In this document: one piece after another, positions 24,559-32,547 of the stretch
How the letters are laid out: each line of letters begins with the position of its first letter
Numbering within the stretch: position 1 is the stretch's first letter
NCBI GenBank assembly: GCA_016841605.1
Contig: JAENYV010000006.1
Coordinates: forward strand, 185,544-249,543
Direction of reading: 5' to 3'
From: Dethiobacter alkaliphilus
Lineage (GTDB): Bacteria; Bacillota; Dethiobacteria; DTU022; UBA8154
DNA: 64,000 bases
The notes under the pieces: model-generated
Database searches by the model: none
Told to the model about the DNA's origin: nothing
The model's input: only the letters and a program-made list of their open reading frames with translations
Program-made: the position numbers and the translations under genes

Positions 24559-25080
24559 ATGATACCATTTGTATCAGTTATTGGTCGGGGAAATACAGGA
24601 AAAACAACACTTATTAGAAAATTAATCCGTGAACTGGGACAGTTGAGTTACCGTGTGGCTGTGATAAAGCACGATCCGGATGATCACGGAGAAGTTGACC
24701 GGGAGGGAAGTGATACATGGGTTTTCCGAAAAGAAGGGAGCCATGCAGTTATTCTCGCTTCTCCTTCAAAGGTTACTCTTTTTCGCACAACGGAGAATGA
24801 ACAATTACCGGAGGAGCTCTTTCCTCTCTGTGGAAATGTCGATTTAATAATCCTAGAGGGCTATAAAAAAAGAGATTATCCTAAAATTTTTCTCTGGACA
24901 GGGAAAAGGGAAGAGTTAAATATTGATCCTAATTGGAATGTTATTGCTGTAATTTATGCTCAAGAAGAGGAACAAGAAGTAATGAAACGTTTTAAGGAAA
25001 CAGCCATTCCACTTTTTTGCAGAGATGATAGTATGGGTATTGCACGGTTTGTTGAGCGTTTTATTTTACAAGAAAGATAA
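24559..25080 (+). CDS. mobB: MobB molybdopterin-guanine dinucleotide biosynthesis adaptor
   Basis: 173-residue P-loop GTPase that assists MobA in adding the nucleotide to the molybdenum cofactor. P loop VIGRGNTGKTTLIRKLI near residue 7; family blocks YRVAVIKHDPDDHGEVDREG and DTWVFRKEGSHAVILAS; then DLIILEGYKKRDYPKI. No mobA is adjacent. Relevant to the molybdenum hydroxylase genes at 34.7 kb, although that family normally uses a cytosine dinucleotide cofactor or plain molybdopterin, so MobB more likely serves formate dehydrogenase-type enzymes elsewhere. It precedes rex by 25 bases. Confidence 0.88.
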   Translation: MIPFVSVIGRGNTGKTTLIRKLIRELGQLSYRVAVIKHDPDDHGEVDREGSDTWVFRKEGSHAVILASPSKVTLFRTTENEQLPEELFPLCGNVDLIILEGYKKRDYPKIFLWTGKREELNIDPNWNVIAVIYAQEEEQEVMKRFKETAIPLFCRDDSMGIARFVERFILQER

Positions 25081-25105
25081 GAATGGGGGAGAAGGAGGGT
25101 AAAGA

Positions 25106-25741
25106 ATGGAGCAAAAAAGTGCGCCAAAATCCGTTATTCGGCGTTTACCAATGTATTTGCGAATTTTAGATGATCTTCTGGCGAATGATGTAGAGATTGT
25201 CTCTTCGAGAGAATTAAGCGATGAAACAGGTTTTACGGCTGAACAAATTCGTAAAGATCTGGCTTTTTTTGGTGCCTTTGGTACCAGAGGGACGGGTTAT
25301 AATACAAGCTTTTTGCGGGATAAAATTTTAAAAATTATTGGTCTTGATGAGCAGACTAATATTATTGTTGTCGGTGCAGGGCATCTCGGTATAGCTTTGA
25401 CCCGCTTTAATATTAGACAAAATCCATATGTAAATGTTGTGGCTATTTTTGATATTGACCCAAATGTTATCGGCAAAAAAATCGCTGATATAGAAGTTAT
25501 GCCTGCTTCAAAAATGAAAGAAATTTCAGTTAAACACGATGTAAAGGTCGCTGTTTTAACTGTACCATCCGAACACGCCCAAACAGCGGCCGAAGATATT
25601 GTTAAGAGCGGGATTAGAGTAATATTTAACTTTTCTCTCAGTAAGCTTTACGTTCCAAGTTCTGTTTATATCCATAACGCCGACCTTAGTATTGAGCTGC
25701 AAAGCCTTATTTACTATGCGACCAGTAGAGTAGTAATTTAA
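25106..25741 (+). CDS. rex: redox-sensing transcriptional repressor Rex
   Basis: Binds NADH/NAD+ and represses fermentation and respiration genes at low NADH. N-terminal winged helix (RLPMYLRILDDLLANDVEIV, SSRELSDETGFTAEQIRKDL, then FGAFGTRGTGYN, the DNA-recognition and wing region) and a Rossmann domain with VVGAGHLGIAL and the C-terminal swapped helix LQSLIYYATSR. 211 residues, normal length. ATG after GGAGGG. Probably co-transcribed with mobB. Confidence 0.93.
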   Translation: MEQKSAPKSVIRRLPMYLRILDDLLANDVEIVSSRELSDETGFTAEQIRKDLAFFGAFGTRGTGYNTSFLRDKILKIIGLDEQTNIIVVGAGHLGIALTRFNIRQNPYVNVVAIFDIDPNVIGKKIADIEVMPASKMKEISVKHDVKVAVLTVPSEHAQTAAEDIVKSGIRVIFNFSLSKLYVPSSVYIHNADLSIELQSLIYYATSRVVI

Positions 25742-25796
25742 GCTTAAAAGTGTTATTTGAATTAAATTTTATATCACGAATATTTTTCTTTAATAG

Positions 25797-25825
25797 TTGA
25801 CTTTTTCATTCTTTTTGTGTATACT
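25797..25825 (+). promoter_or_regulatory. promoter of the five-tRNA cluster
   Basis: TTGACT (25797-25802), 17-base spacer, TATACT (25820-25825), 13 bases before the first tRNA. Confidence 0.75.
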
Positions 25826-25838
25826 TATAAACGTCGGT

Positions 25839-25916
25839 GGAGCCGTGGTGTAGTCCGGTTAACATGCCGGCCTGTCAAGCCGGAGATCGCGGGTTCAAGT
25901 CCCGTCGGCTCCGCCA
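25839..25916 (+). tRNA. tRNA-Asp (anticodon GTC)
   Basis: Acceptor GGAGCCG pairs with CGGCTCC, anticodon arm GCCGGCCTGTCAAGCCGG gives GTC, T arm GGGTTCAAGTCCC, CCA encoded. First of five tRNAs in a row. Confidence 0.96.
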
Positions 25917-25922
25917 AATAAT

Positions 25923-25998
<76 letters not shown>

Positions 25999-26005
25999 TT
26001 TTTTT

Positions 26006-26080
26006 GCGGAAGTGGCTCAGTGGTAGAGCATCGCCTTGCCAAGGCGAGGGTCGCGGGTTCGAATCCCGTCTTCCGCTCCA
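26006..26080 (+). tRNA. tRNA-Gly (anticodon GCC)
   Basis: Acceptor GCGGAAG / CTTCCGC, anticodon arm TCGCCTTGCCAAGGCGA gives GCC, encoded CCA (TCCA end). Confidence 0.96.
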
Positions 26081-26088
26081 TTTTTTGT

Positions 26089-26162
26089 GGCGACATAGCC
26101 AAGTGGCAAGGCAGAGGACTGCAAATCCTTTATCCCCGGTTCAAATCCGGGTGTCGCCTCCA
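26089..26162 (+). tRNA. tRNA-Cys (anticodon GCA)
   Basis: Acceptor GGCGACA / TGTCGCC, anticodon region GGACTGCAAATCC gives GCA, encoded CCA. Confidence 0.96.
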
Positions 26163-26176
26163 TTTTTTTTTGTGTA

Positions 26177-26265
26177 GCCGGAGTGGCGGAACAGGCAGAC
26201 GCAAGGGACTTAAAATCCCTCGATCATTTATGATCGTACCGGTTCAAGTCCGGTCTCCGGCACCA
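26177..26265 (+). tRNA. tRNA-Leu (anticodon TAA), integration target
   Basis: Class II tRNA with acceptor GCCGGAG / CTCCGGC, anticodon region GGACTTAAAATCC giving TAA, long variable arm CGATCATTTATGATCG, encoded CCA. Its last 16 bases are part of a sequence repeated at 29375-29393, with an integrase remnant next to it: it served as attachment site of the decayed element to its right. Confidence 0.95.
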
Positions 26266-26268
26266 ATA
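26250..26268 (+). repeat. attL, within the 3' end of tRNA-Leu(TAA)
   Basis: TCCGGTCTCCGGCACCAAT matches 29375-29393 at 17 of 19 positions in direct orientation. Confidence 0.7.
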
Positions 26269-26302
26269 AATATCGGCATCGAGAAAGTTTTAAAGACCGC
26301 CT

Positions 26303-26587
26303 TTATTGACGGTCTTTTTGTTCGTTGGTGCCATTTTGGTGCCCTTTTTTATTTTTAATAAAATTATTGATCTTTTCCACTGCTTCTTTCTTCATCCCTT
26401 TGACAACATGGCTGTAAGTATCCATTGTAATAGAAATGGTTTCATGCCCTAGCATTTCCTGAACTATTCGGGGGTGTACTCCTTGCGACAACATCATCGT
26501 TGCGAAGGTGTGCCTGAGGAAATCAAAACGTTTGTTTCGTTCGTCATTCTTTTGCTTAATTTTATTTAAGGAATGGGGGGCATGCGT
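26303..26587 (-). pseudogene. phage-type tyrosine integrase, C-terminal remnant
   Basis: The minus strand encodes the last part of a tyrosine recombinase: FLRHTFATMMLSQGVHP with the second active-site Arg, VQEMLGHETISITMDTYSHV with the GHxxI block and nucleophile Tyr, then a basic tail. Upstream the frame runs into unrelated sequence (KIKQKNDERNK) near 26565, where the IS3 fragment begins, and the usual His of HDLR is missing. The N-terminal two thirds of the enzyme are gone. Its position next to tRNA-Leu fits a phage integrase beside attL. Confidence 0.8.
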
Positions 26588-26856
26588 TTAGTCTCATAAT
26601 ATGTGCTTCTTGGAACGTGAAGTATTCTGCACAGCTTCACTATTTTTGCAAGTCGCTTTAATTCTTCATCTTCCGCCTTAACATGTTCGCTGCCGACAAA
26701 CGGCTTGCTACTGTTCTGATGGTATCTCGCTACCCATCCGTAAATTGTGTTTGCATGAATCCCTACTTCTCGGGCGACTGCTGCCACTTATTCTTTGTTT
26801 TCTACCACTCTTTTACAGATTTCCAGCTTATACGCCTGATCAAAGTTTTTAGCCAT
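26566..26856 (-). pseudogene. IS3-family transposase orfA remnant
   Basis: Begins at ATG 26856 (MAKNFDQAYKLEICKRVVEN), is interrupted by an in-frame TAA at about 26788, and continues VAAVAREVGIHANTIYGWVA, the helix-turn-helix of an IS3 OrfA, followed by a coiled segment and the first residues of an OrfB-like part (CRILHVPRSTYYE) before breaking off at the integrase remnant. No inverted repeats were found by eye. Confidence 0.75.
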
Positions 26857-26875
26857 TTATAAACACCTCTTATTT

Positions 26876-27420
26876 TTATTGTACTTGGTGTTTGGGGTGT
26901 CTGTAAAATGGGGTATGGTTCACTTGGGATATGGCTTGTTGTATTACTCGATCAACCACAGTGGGAATTCCGAACTTTTTTCTCTTCTTTCCGTCTTCTT
27001 TTGGTATTTCTACCCTTCTGACGGGGTTAGGACGGTATTTACCATCCAGAATTGACTGTCTGAGTTGACTTCCGTTTTCTCTGAAGTGTTGTAGAAGTTC
27101 ATCTACTCTCATCCCATCGATTCCGTGGGCTCCTTTGTTTGACTTGACTTTCTTGAAGCTCTGTTCAAGTTGTCCCTGTCGACAATTTGCTCAATCAGTT
27201 TCTCCTTCGACTTGTCTGCTTCGATGATGTTGTTTTCAGTTATCCTCCCAGAATTGTACGCTCCTGCATATCCTTCGTGTTCCGCACTATTCTTTTGCAG
27301 TGAGCCCCCTTACGACTGTTGTCTGCCGGAGGTCGGCTGTACTTCGCTCCTGTTTTGGTAACATTTATTTGCTATCATCTCCTGAGGTTCAACCCTTCCT
27401 CGATGACGTCGATTTCATCG
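26876..27420 (-). pseudogene. group II intron reverse transcriptase (LtrA-type) remnant
   Basis: The clearest stretch, 26876-27112, encodes MRVDELLQHFRENGSQLRQS, then LDGKYRPNPVRRVEIPKEDG and GIPTVVDRVIQQAI, the RT0/RT1 region of group II intron maturases. It stops after RT1, so the catalytic YADD part is missing. Upstream on the minus strand the coding similarity continues in other frames (NKGAHGIDG, then after a one-base slip KEKLIEQIVDRDNLNRA, and TGAKYSRPPADNS near 27340). At least two frameshifts make it nonfunctional. No intron domain V was recognised. Confidence 0.8.
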
Positions 27421-27446
27421 TGTAGTATGGTATCTGCTGACTTCTC

Positions 27447-27656
27447 ATGGCAAATCCTGTTTCAACCGTGATTCGAAATTATCTCTTCACGTCCATGAAA
27501 CCTCCCCGGGTAAGAGTAGCAACCTTCATCCCGCCGCACAAGGAAGGGTACATTGAGGATGGCAAGACATATGCTGAAGTACGAGCTCTTGCTGAGACGC
27601 TTGGGTTTAAAGTGATTCGGAATAAAGAAAAACAACAGATGGAGGTGAGTAAATAA
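27447..27656 (+). CDS. small hypothetical protein upstream of holin
   Basis: 69-residue protein, ATG 27447, no close family recognised. The part GYIEDGKTYAEVRALAETLG resembles the first repeat of copper amine oxidase N-like domains, which are found on phage lysins and wall proteins. It overlaps the holin gene by one base (TAATG), so translational coupling to the holin is likely. Probably part of a phage lysis or morphogenesis cassette whose lysin is lost. Confidence 0.55.
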   Translation: MANPVSTVIRNYLFTSMKPPRVRVATFIPPHKEGYIEDGKTYAEVRALAETLGFKVIRNKEKQQMEVSK

Positions 27657-28018
27657 TGAATGAAGTGGTTGTTGCTTTACTGCAAGATGCTTTATTGCTT
27701 TTAGTAACGTTGCTGGCCGGTTTCATGGTTGCCTGGCTGAAAAAGCGCTTGAGCGTCGAAGGCATGAAGAAAATTGAAACGGAGTTGGCACTCAAGCAGG
27801 AGCTGGCTTATCTGGCTGTACGTTTCGTGGAGCAAGCTTTTAAAGATTTGAAAGGAGAAGAGAAGTATACTCAGGCGGCGAAGTGGCTGTCAGAGCGGGC
27901 AGGGGAGATAGGGTTAAACATTGCTGCAGCAGAAATAAAAGGGCTTATTGAAGCGGCGCTGCGGGCCTTTAAAGATGAGTTTGGAGAGGAATGGGCGAAA
28001 AAGGAAAAGGCGGGGTAG
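27656..28018 (+). CDS. phage holin, LLH family
   Basis: 120-residue protein with one N-terminal membrane helix (LLQDALLLLVTLLAGFMVAW) and a long charged helical tail containing YLAVRFVEQAFKDLKGEEKY and AAEIKGLIEAALRAFK, the layout of the phage holin LLH family. In a complete prophage it would permeabilise the membrane for an endolysin; none is present here, so it is a leftover. ATG overlapping the upstream stop, with GGAGGTGAG before it. Followed by a terminator at 28076. Confidence 0.75.
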   Translation: MNEVVVALLQDALLLLVTLLAGFMVAWLKKRLSVEGMKKIETELALKQELAYLAVRFVEQAFKDLKGEEKYTQAAKWLSERAGEIGLNIAAAEIKGLIEAALRAFKDEFGEEWAKKEKAG

Positions 28019-28075
28019 GGTATTCTGGGCGGAATAAAATAATAGTAGTAATAGTAATGGAAGTAATGCAACCAG

Positions 28076-28100
28076 GCGGGGAGAGATCCCCGCTTTTTTT
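28076..28100 (+). terminator. terminator after the holin
   Basis: GCGGGG-AGAGAT-CCCCGC followed by TTTTTTT. Confidence 0.85.
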
Positions 28101-28109
28101 GTTTGTACA

Positions 28110-28933
28110 GAAATTTCCGAGAAAGGACTATTTTCTCGGAAATTTTCTCCTACTGTTATCGTAACAGTATAGTCAATCTGGTAGTTATCTGTAATATCAA
28201 CAGATACAGTAGTGGTGCTGGCAGTATGAGTTACGTTTAAAAGGGGATCGTTATTACTAAAGGGAACATCGGCACCACCTGTAACAGTTGCATCAGCTAC
28301 AGTAGCAAGTTCATATACATATCCAAAGTGCTAATCCGGCGCCTATGGAGCCTGTTATTCCTAGCGGATCCGATAGCCCCCGTGGGTCCTGTAACTCCCA
28401 TTGCTTCTGTTGTTCCAGCGGGTCCTGTTATTCCTAGCGGATCCGGTAGGCACGGACACATCTTCCACTACGATTAAAGATACATCATCAACAACTATAT
28501 CAGTACTGCCTGCCTGGGGTAGCTTATTGATAAGTACTAGAGCTTTGGTCGCGCCGGCGGGTGTTGGGTTAGTGGTTTCATAAATTTCTAACCAAATATT
28601 TTCATCAACATCTGGAAGACTATCTGTTGGAATATTTGTGATAAGACCATATCCAAGAAAGATAAGAGATGAATCATAATAGGAAATAAAGAGTGAGACC
28701 GGTGGACTGATCCCAGCTCCGATTTTAGCCAGCGACACAAGAAACTCAAAACTTTCCCCCGGATTTACCCGAACGAACTGAGAAATAAATGAATTAACGG
28801 TTCCACCTATCAATCGTGCCCCGTAATAACCGGAATTTTTAAATTCCAATGTTATCTTTGCCTGGGATGGAACCCATGGAGGAAAAGCTCCCGTTTCAAA
28901 ACCTTCGTTAACAATTAGTTCAGTAATAGGCAT
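28110..28933 (-). pseudogene. collagen-like spore-surface protein with NTTRR-F1 domain, frameshifted
   Basis: From ATG 28933 (GGAGGTG upstream) the first 155 residues are an NTTRR-F1 domain, which flanks triplet-repeat regions in Bacillus/Clostridia exosporium-type proteins: ELIVNEGFETGAFPPWVPS, NPGESFEFLVSLAKIG, ALVLINKLPQAGSTDIVVDD. The frame then enters a collagen-like Gly-x-Thr region, but a shift at 28440 turns it into an Arg/Asn-rich string that stops at 28361. In neighbouring frames the repeats go on (GITGPAGTTEAMGVTGPTGA), and after further shifts a BclA-like C-terminal domain is readable (YVYELATVADATVTGGADVP, then NYQIDYTVTITVG) until it fuses with phage sequence near 28140. Either a pseudogene or a phase-variable gene. 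Confidence 0.7.
28351..28448. repeat. 73-bp repeat in the collagen-like region
   Basis: The 22-base string beginning CCTGTTATTCCTAGCGGATC occurs at 28351 and 28424, a period of 73 bases. As 73 is not a multiple of three, each unit moves the collagen frame by one. Confidence 0.65.
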
Positions 28934-29374
28934 CTTTTTTCACCTCCTAAGCTTAAATCATGTATTCATGTAGCTGTTAACATAAGATAGCTATAGGTTA
29001 TTATATGTCGATGCCTATAGTACTGTTAATGATAGGTGCGCTTATCAAAAGTAGTGGTACCAGACCAGCCGCTTTATCCTTCTTACGAGATACATCTGAG
29101 GGATTACGGTGAAATTCCGGGAGGTAGGTGGGGAAGTATTTTTAGGCGGGGCCTTCGGGTTCCGGCTTTTATCAGAATTAGGAATTTTATGATGACCGGG
29201 AGCCTGTTATAGACCCCCAGATATATGCTGCAAATAATAAGTCACGGGGGAATAGCTGAAAAAGCGGTTTAAGTAGATCGGTAGTTGTTTTTCGTTTTCA
29301 TATTTCCTGGGCAAGCGCAGGATTCGACTACTATCGTCTTAATTTGTTAGACAATTTTATGGTTATAGAACGTG
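28934..29374. other. intergenic, right part of the decayed element
   Basis: About 440 bases without a supportable gene. Contains the upstream region of the collagen-like gene and, at 29302-29329, the second copy of the 28-base dispersed repeat. Confidence 0.5.
29302..29329. repeat. dispersed 28-base repeat, copy 2
   Basis: Matches 16281-16308 at 26 of 28 positions, same orientation. Confidence 0.5.
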
Positions 29375-29393
29375 CCCGGTCTCCGGTACCAAT
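29375..29393 (+). repeat. attR-like direct repeat
   Basis: CCCGGTCTCCGGTACCAAT, 17 of 19 identical to the tRNA-Leu 3' end at 26250-26268; marks the right border of the decayed element. Confidence 0.7.
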
Positions 29394-29545
29394 GATGCTT
29401 TCAGGGTCTATTGACAGTATAAATTAAAGCTTAAAAATCCCTTGTGGTAGAAATCCTTAATAATTTGACCTCTTTACAAAATGAAGGGGTTTTTTATTTT
29501 ATGGCAAGGGTAACAAGAATTAATAAAGTGTTTTTAAGGATTAAT

Positions 29546-32308
29546 TTATATAAGGGCTTTTCTCGCCCGAGATCTGGTTTTGGCTCTTTTAAATAATTTA
29601 ATGCTTTCATGTGCCACCAAAAATACTAAGGATGCCCCGATAACGTACACCCAATCCATTGCATTTATAGGTGCAAATCCGATAAATCTACTGAAGAAGG
29701 GTATATAGATGACCATTACAACAAAACAAAATGATATAAGTATTGAAAGCAACATCTTTTTATTCGTATAAATTGTTTTACTGAAGAAGCTTTCGTACGT
29801 ATATCGTCTGGATAAGATATTTATAAACTGGCAAAAAGCAATTGTTGCATAAGTTACAGTTGTTGCACGGCTGTATAATGGATGAATATCGGTTAATTCA
29901 CTACCGGTTCTTGATACAAAAAGCCCAAAGTTTATAAAGGCTAACAGTCCCATAAAAAATCCCAGAAAGAGAATTTCTATTGTCGTATTTTTGTTCAATA
30001 TGTGATCTTCCCGTCTTCTTGGAGGTGACGACATAATATCCTTAGAGCCCGGATCATAAGTCAAGGCCGTAAGCGGCAGTATTTCTGCAAGTAAGTCGAT
30101 GGACAGAATCTGAATAGCGAGTATTGGAATAGGCCATTTGAACAATGCTACTCCAAGGAGTCCCAACAAGACTACACATAATTCGGCGCCATTAGTAGTC
30201 AATGAAGCTAATATGGTTTTCTTCAGATTATTATATATGATCCTTCCTTCTCGGATGGCATAAACCATCGTTGAATAACTATCATCCAGTATTACCAGTT
30301 CTGCAGCTTCTTTAGAAACATCTGTACCAATCCCACCCATAGCAACACCTATGTGAGCACTTTTCAGTGCCGGTGCATCATTGACGCCATCTCCGGTTAC
30401 AGCAACGATCCGATCCTGTTCCTTAAGATTTTTAACAATACGCAATTTATTTTCCGGAGAAACTCTTGAAAAGATAAGTGATTCATTCTTATCCATAATA
30501 GTCTTGAGACTGTCATCAGTCATATCGTCCAATTCTTTTCCTGTAATTACTTCAACGGGATTTCCATCCGCTGACAGAGATACCTGCTCGCCTATTGCCT
30601 GAGCAGTAATGGCATGATCTCCGGTCATAATAAAAGTTCTTATATGTGCTTCATGAGCTTTTTCAATGGCTTCACGCACATCTTCCTTCGGAGGGTCACT
30701 CATAACCATAAGCCCGAGGAAAATAACATTTCTTTCTATATTCTCCATCACATAGTCTGTTTCATCTTCTCTCAGTTCCCTGTAAGCAAATGCCAATACT
30801 CTCATGGCCTTTTTTGAATAACGGAGATTTAATTCTTCAAGCATTTTTTTGTCGTCTTCAGTTATGGAAACAGCACTTCCATTTTTATAGATATGTTTAC
30901 TAACAGATAAGACACTGTCCATGGCGCCTTTCATTGTCAAGAATTTTCTATCATCAAATTGTCTGATCGAACTCATTCGTTTTCTAACGGAATCAAAGCT
31001 GAATTCATGGATTTCAGGATTTTCCGTATCTTCGTTTGGTGAGCGGGTACCCAGCTTTGTAGAAGCAGTGATCAAAGCTGCTTCCGTAGGATCACCGATA
31101 GCATACCAGGTGGAATGATTTTCATCCGGTTCATGTATTTCTGCATTAGATGCCATCGTTGCAGCATCCAGCATGATTTCTATCTTTTTTATTTGTTTTT
31201 CTGTAAGCTCATTTTTGTTTTTATCAAGTATACTTCCTACCGGCTCATAACCGATACCGGTCAACTCATATTCTTCCCCGTCAAACCAGAGATATTTTAC
31301 AGTCATTTCATTCTTAGTCAGTGTCCCAGTTTTATCTGAAGCAATGACATTCGTCGAACCAAGGGTTTCGACAGAAGACAGTTTTTTAATAACAGCATTC
31401 TTCTTTGCCAGCATACCTACACCGTTTGATAAGGCTACTGTTACCTGCATCGGTAATGCCTGAGGGACAACGGCAACAGCTATTCCCAGTCCATAAAGCA
31501 ACGCAAAGTTTATTCCAAGTCCCTGCTGTACACTGACCGTAAAAAGAATTACACCGATGAGAACTGCAAAAATAGCAATACGGTTTGCAAATACCTGCAT
31601 CTCTAATTGAAGGGGTGATTTTGAGGTTTTCTCTTCCTGGGTCAAACCGGCGATTCTGCCAAGCTCTGTCTGCATACCTGTAGCTGTAACAATTCCTTTA
31701 GCGTTACCTGCTGCTACTGTTGTTCCTAAATAGGCCATATTACTTCTATCCGGTAACGTAACCTCTTCATCTATCGTATTGGAATGTTTTTCCTGAGGCA
31801 TAGATTCGCCCGTTAGAGAAAAGTCATTGGTCCTGAAATTAAAAGCTTCAATAATTCGTATATCTGCCGGGACTTTATCCCCTTCTTCAAGATAAATCAC
31901 GTCTCCCGGTACAAGCTCTGATTGATTTATCTCTTTCAGTTCTTTGTCCCTGAACACCTTCGATGGAGACTGGACCAGCATCTTCAGCGAATCCATAATG
32001 TTTTCAGCTTTATTTTCCTGTATATATCCGATGACAGCATTGACAATGACGATAATAGCCATAATAATTGCATCATTTGTATTTCCTATCAGCAAAGATA
32101 TAACGGAGGCGACAATCAGAAGGATGACCAGAACATCTTTGAATTGTGTCAGGAATCTCAGCCATTTGGGTGTTCTTAGTTTAGCCTTAAGTTCATTTTT
32201 ACCATATTCACCGATCCTTTTATCGGCCTCTTCCTGACCGAGACCTTTTTCATCTGCTTTCAGTAACTTGAGTATTTCATTTATATCCATTTTATAATAA
32301 TTATCCAT
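29546..32308 (-). CDS. P-type cation-transporting ATPase (P2-like) with atypical ion site
   Basis: 920-residue P-type ATPase. I start at ATG 32308 (MDNYYKMDINEIL, AGGA five bases upstream), not the TTG at 32329. Layout matches Ca2+/Na+-K+ type P2 pumps: N-terminal cation ATPase domain, actuator with SLTGES, phosphorylation site ASDKTGTLTKNE near residue 325, nucleotide-binding domain, TGDGVNDAPALKSAHIGVAM, and six C-terminal helices. However, helix M4 reads VVPQALP instead of PEGLP, and M6 reads SIDLLAEILPLTALTYDP where SERCA has NLVTDGLPATAL. M5 keeps TTNGAELC. So the ion-binding set differs from Ca2+ pumps and transport of another cation is possible. Single gene, next to the attR of the decayed element. 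Confidence 0.88.
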   Translation of the reverse strand: MDNYYKMDINEILKLLKADEKGLGQEEADKRIGEYGKNELKAKLRTPKWLRFLTQFKDVLVILLIVASVISLLIGNTNDAIIMAIIVIVNAVIGYIQENKAENIMDSLKMLVQSPSKVFRDKELKEINQSELVPGDVIYLEEGDKVPADIRIIEAFNFRTNDFSLTGESMPQEKHSNTIDEEVTLPDRSNMAYLGTTVAAGNAKGIVTATGMQTELGRIAGLTQEEKTSKSPLQLEMQVFANRIAIFAVLIGVILFTVSVQQGLGINFALLYGLGIAVAVVPQALPMQVTVALSNGVGMLAKKNAVIKKLSSVETLGSTNVIASDKTGTLTKNEMTVKYLWFDGEEYELTGIGYEPVGSILDKNKNELTEKQIKKIEIMLDAATMASNAEIHEPDENHSTWYAIGDPTEAALITASTKLGTRSPNEDTENPEIHEFSFDSVRKRMSSIRQFDDRKFLTMKGAMDSVLSVSKHIYKNGSAVSITEDDKKMLEELNLRYSKKAMRVLAFAYRELREDETDYVMENIERNVIFLGLMVMSDPPKEDVREAIEKAHEAHIRTFIMTGDHAITAQAIGEQVSLSADGNPVEVITGKELDDMTDDSLKTIMDKNESLIFSRVSPENKLRIVKNLKEQDRIVAVTGDGVNDAPALKSAHIGVAMGGIGTDVSKEAAELVILDDSYSTMVYAIREGRIIYNNLKKTILASLTTNGAELCVVLLGLLGVALFKWPIPILAIQILSIDLLAEILPLTALTYDPGSKDIMSSPPRRREDHILNKNTTIEILFLGFFMGLLAFINFGLFVSRTGSELTDIHPLYSRATTVTYATIAFCQFINILSRRYTYESFFSKTIYTNKKMLLSILISFCFVVMVIYIPFFSRFIGFAPINAMDWVYVIGASLVFLVAHESIKLFKRAKTRSRARKALI

Positions 32309-32512
32309 TGAGATCCTGGCCCCTTGCAATTTTTCTCAGTAGCATTATTATATCCAAAAACCTTTATAAATCAGTAACTGATTGGGCAATATTTTTTACT
32401 TTTTCTTGCTTTTTTTTTTGTCAAAAGAGACAGTTCCTAATTACCGGACAAAAAAATACCCCCCCTTGTTACTAAACAATATCTTGGGGAAGATCAGCAT
32501 CTAGATAATTTT

Positions 32513-32538
32513 GAGGACCCCCTTCATAGGCGGTCCTC
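32513..32538. terminator. hairpin downstream of the coiled-coil gene
   Basis: GAGGACC / GGTCCTC stem with a 12-base loop and TTGTTTTT on the right; lies 10 bases beyond the stop of the minus-strand coiled-coil gene. T tract favours plus-strand reading, so direction is unclear. Confidence 0.45.
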
Positions 32539-32547
32539 TTGTTTTTG

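Larger units (their letters stand above)
26250..29393. mobile_element. decayed integrative element/prophage in tRNA-Leu(TAA)
   Basis: Bounded by att-like direct repeats (26250-26268 at the tRNA 3' end and 29375-29393). Contents: tyrosine integrase C-terminal remnant beside the left end, IS3 transposase orfA pseudogene, group II intron reverse transcriptase remnant, a small unknown protein and a phage holin, a frameshifted collagen-like gene. All recombination genes are broken, so it is no longer able to move. Only about 3.1 kb remains of what was probably a prophage. Confidence 0.75.
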
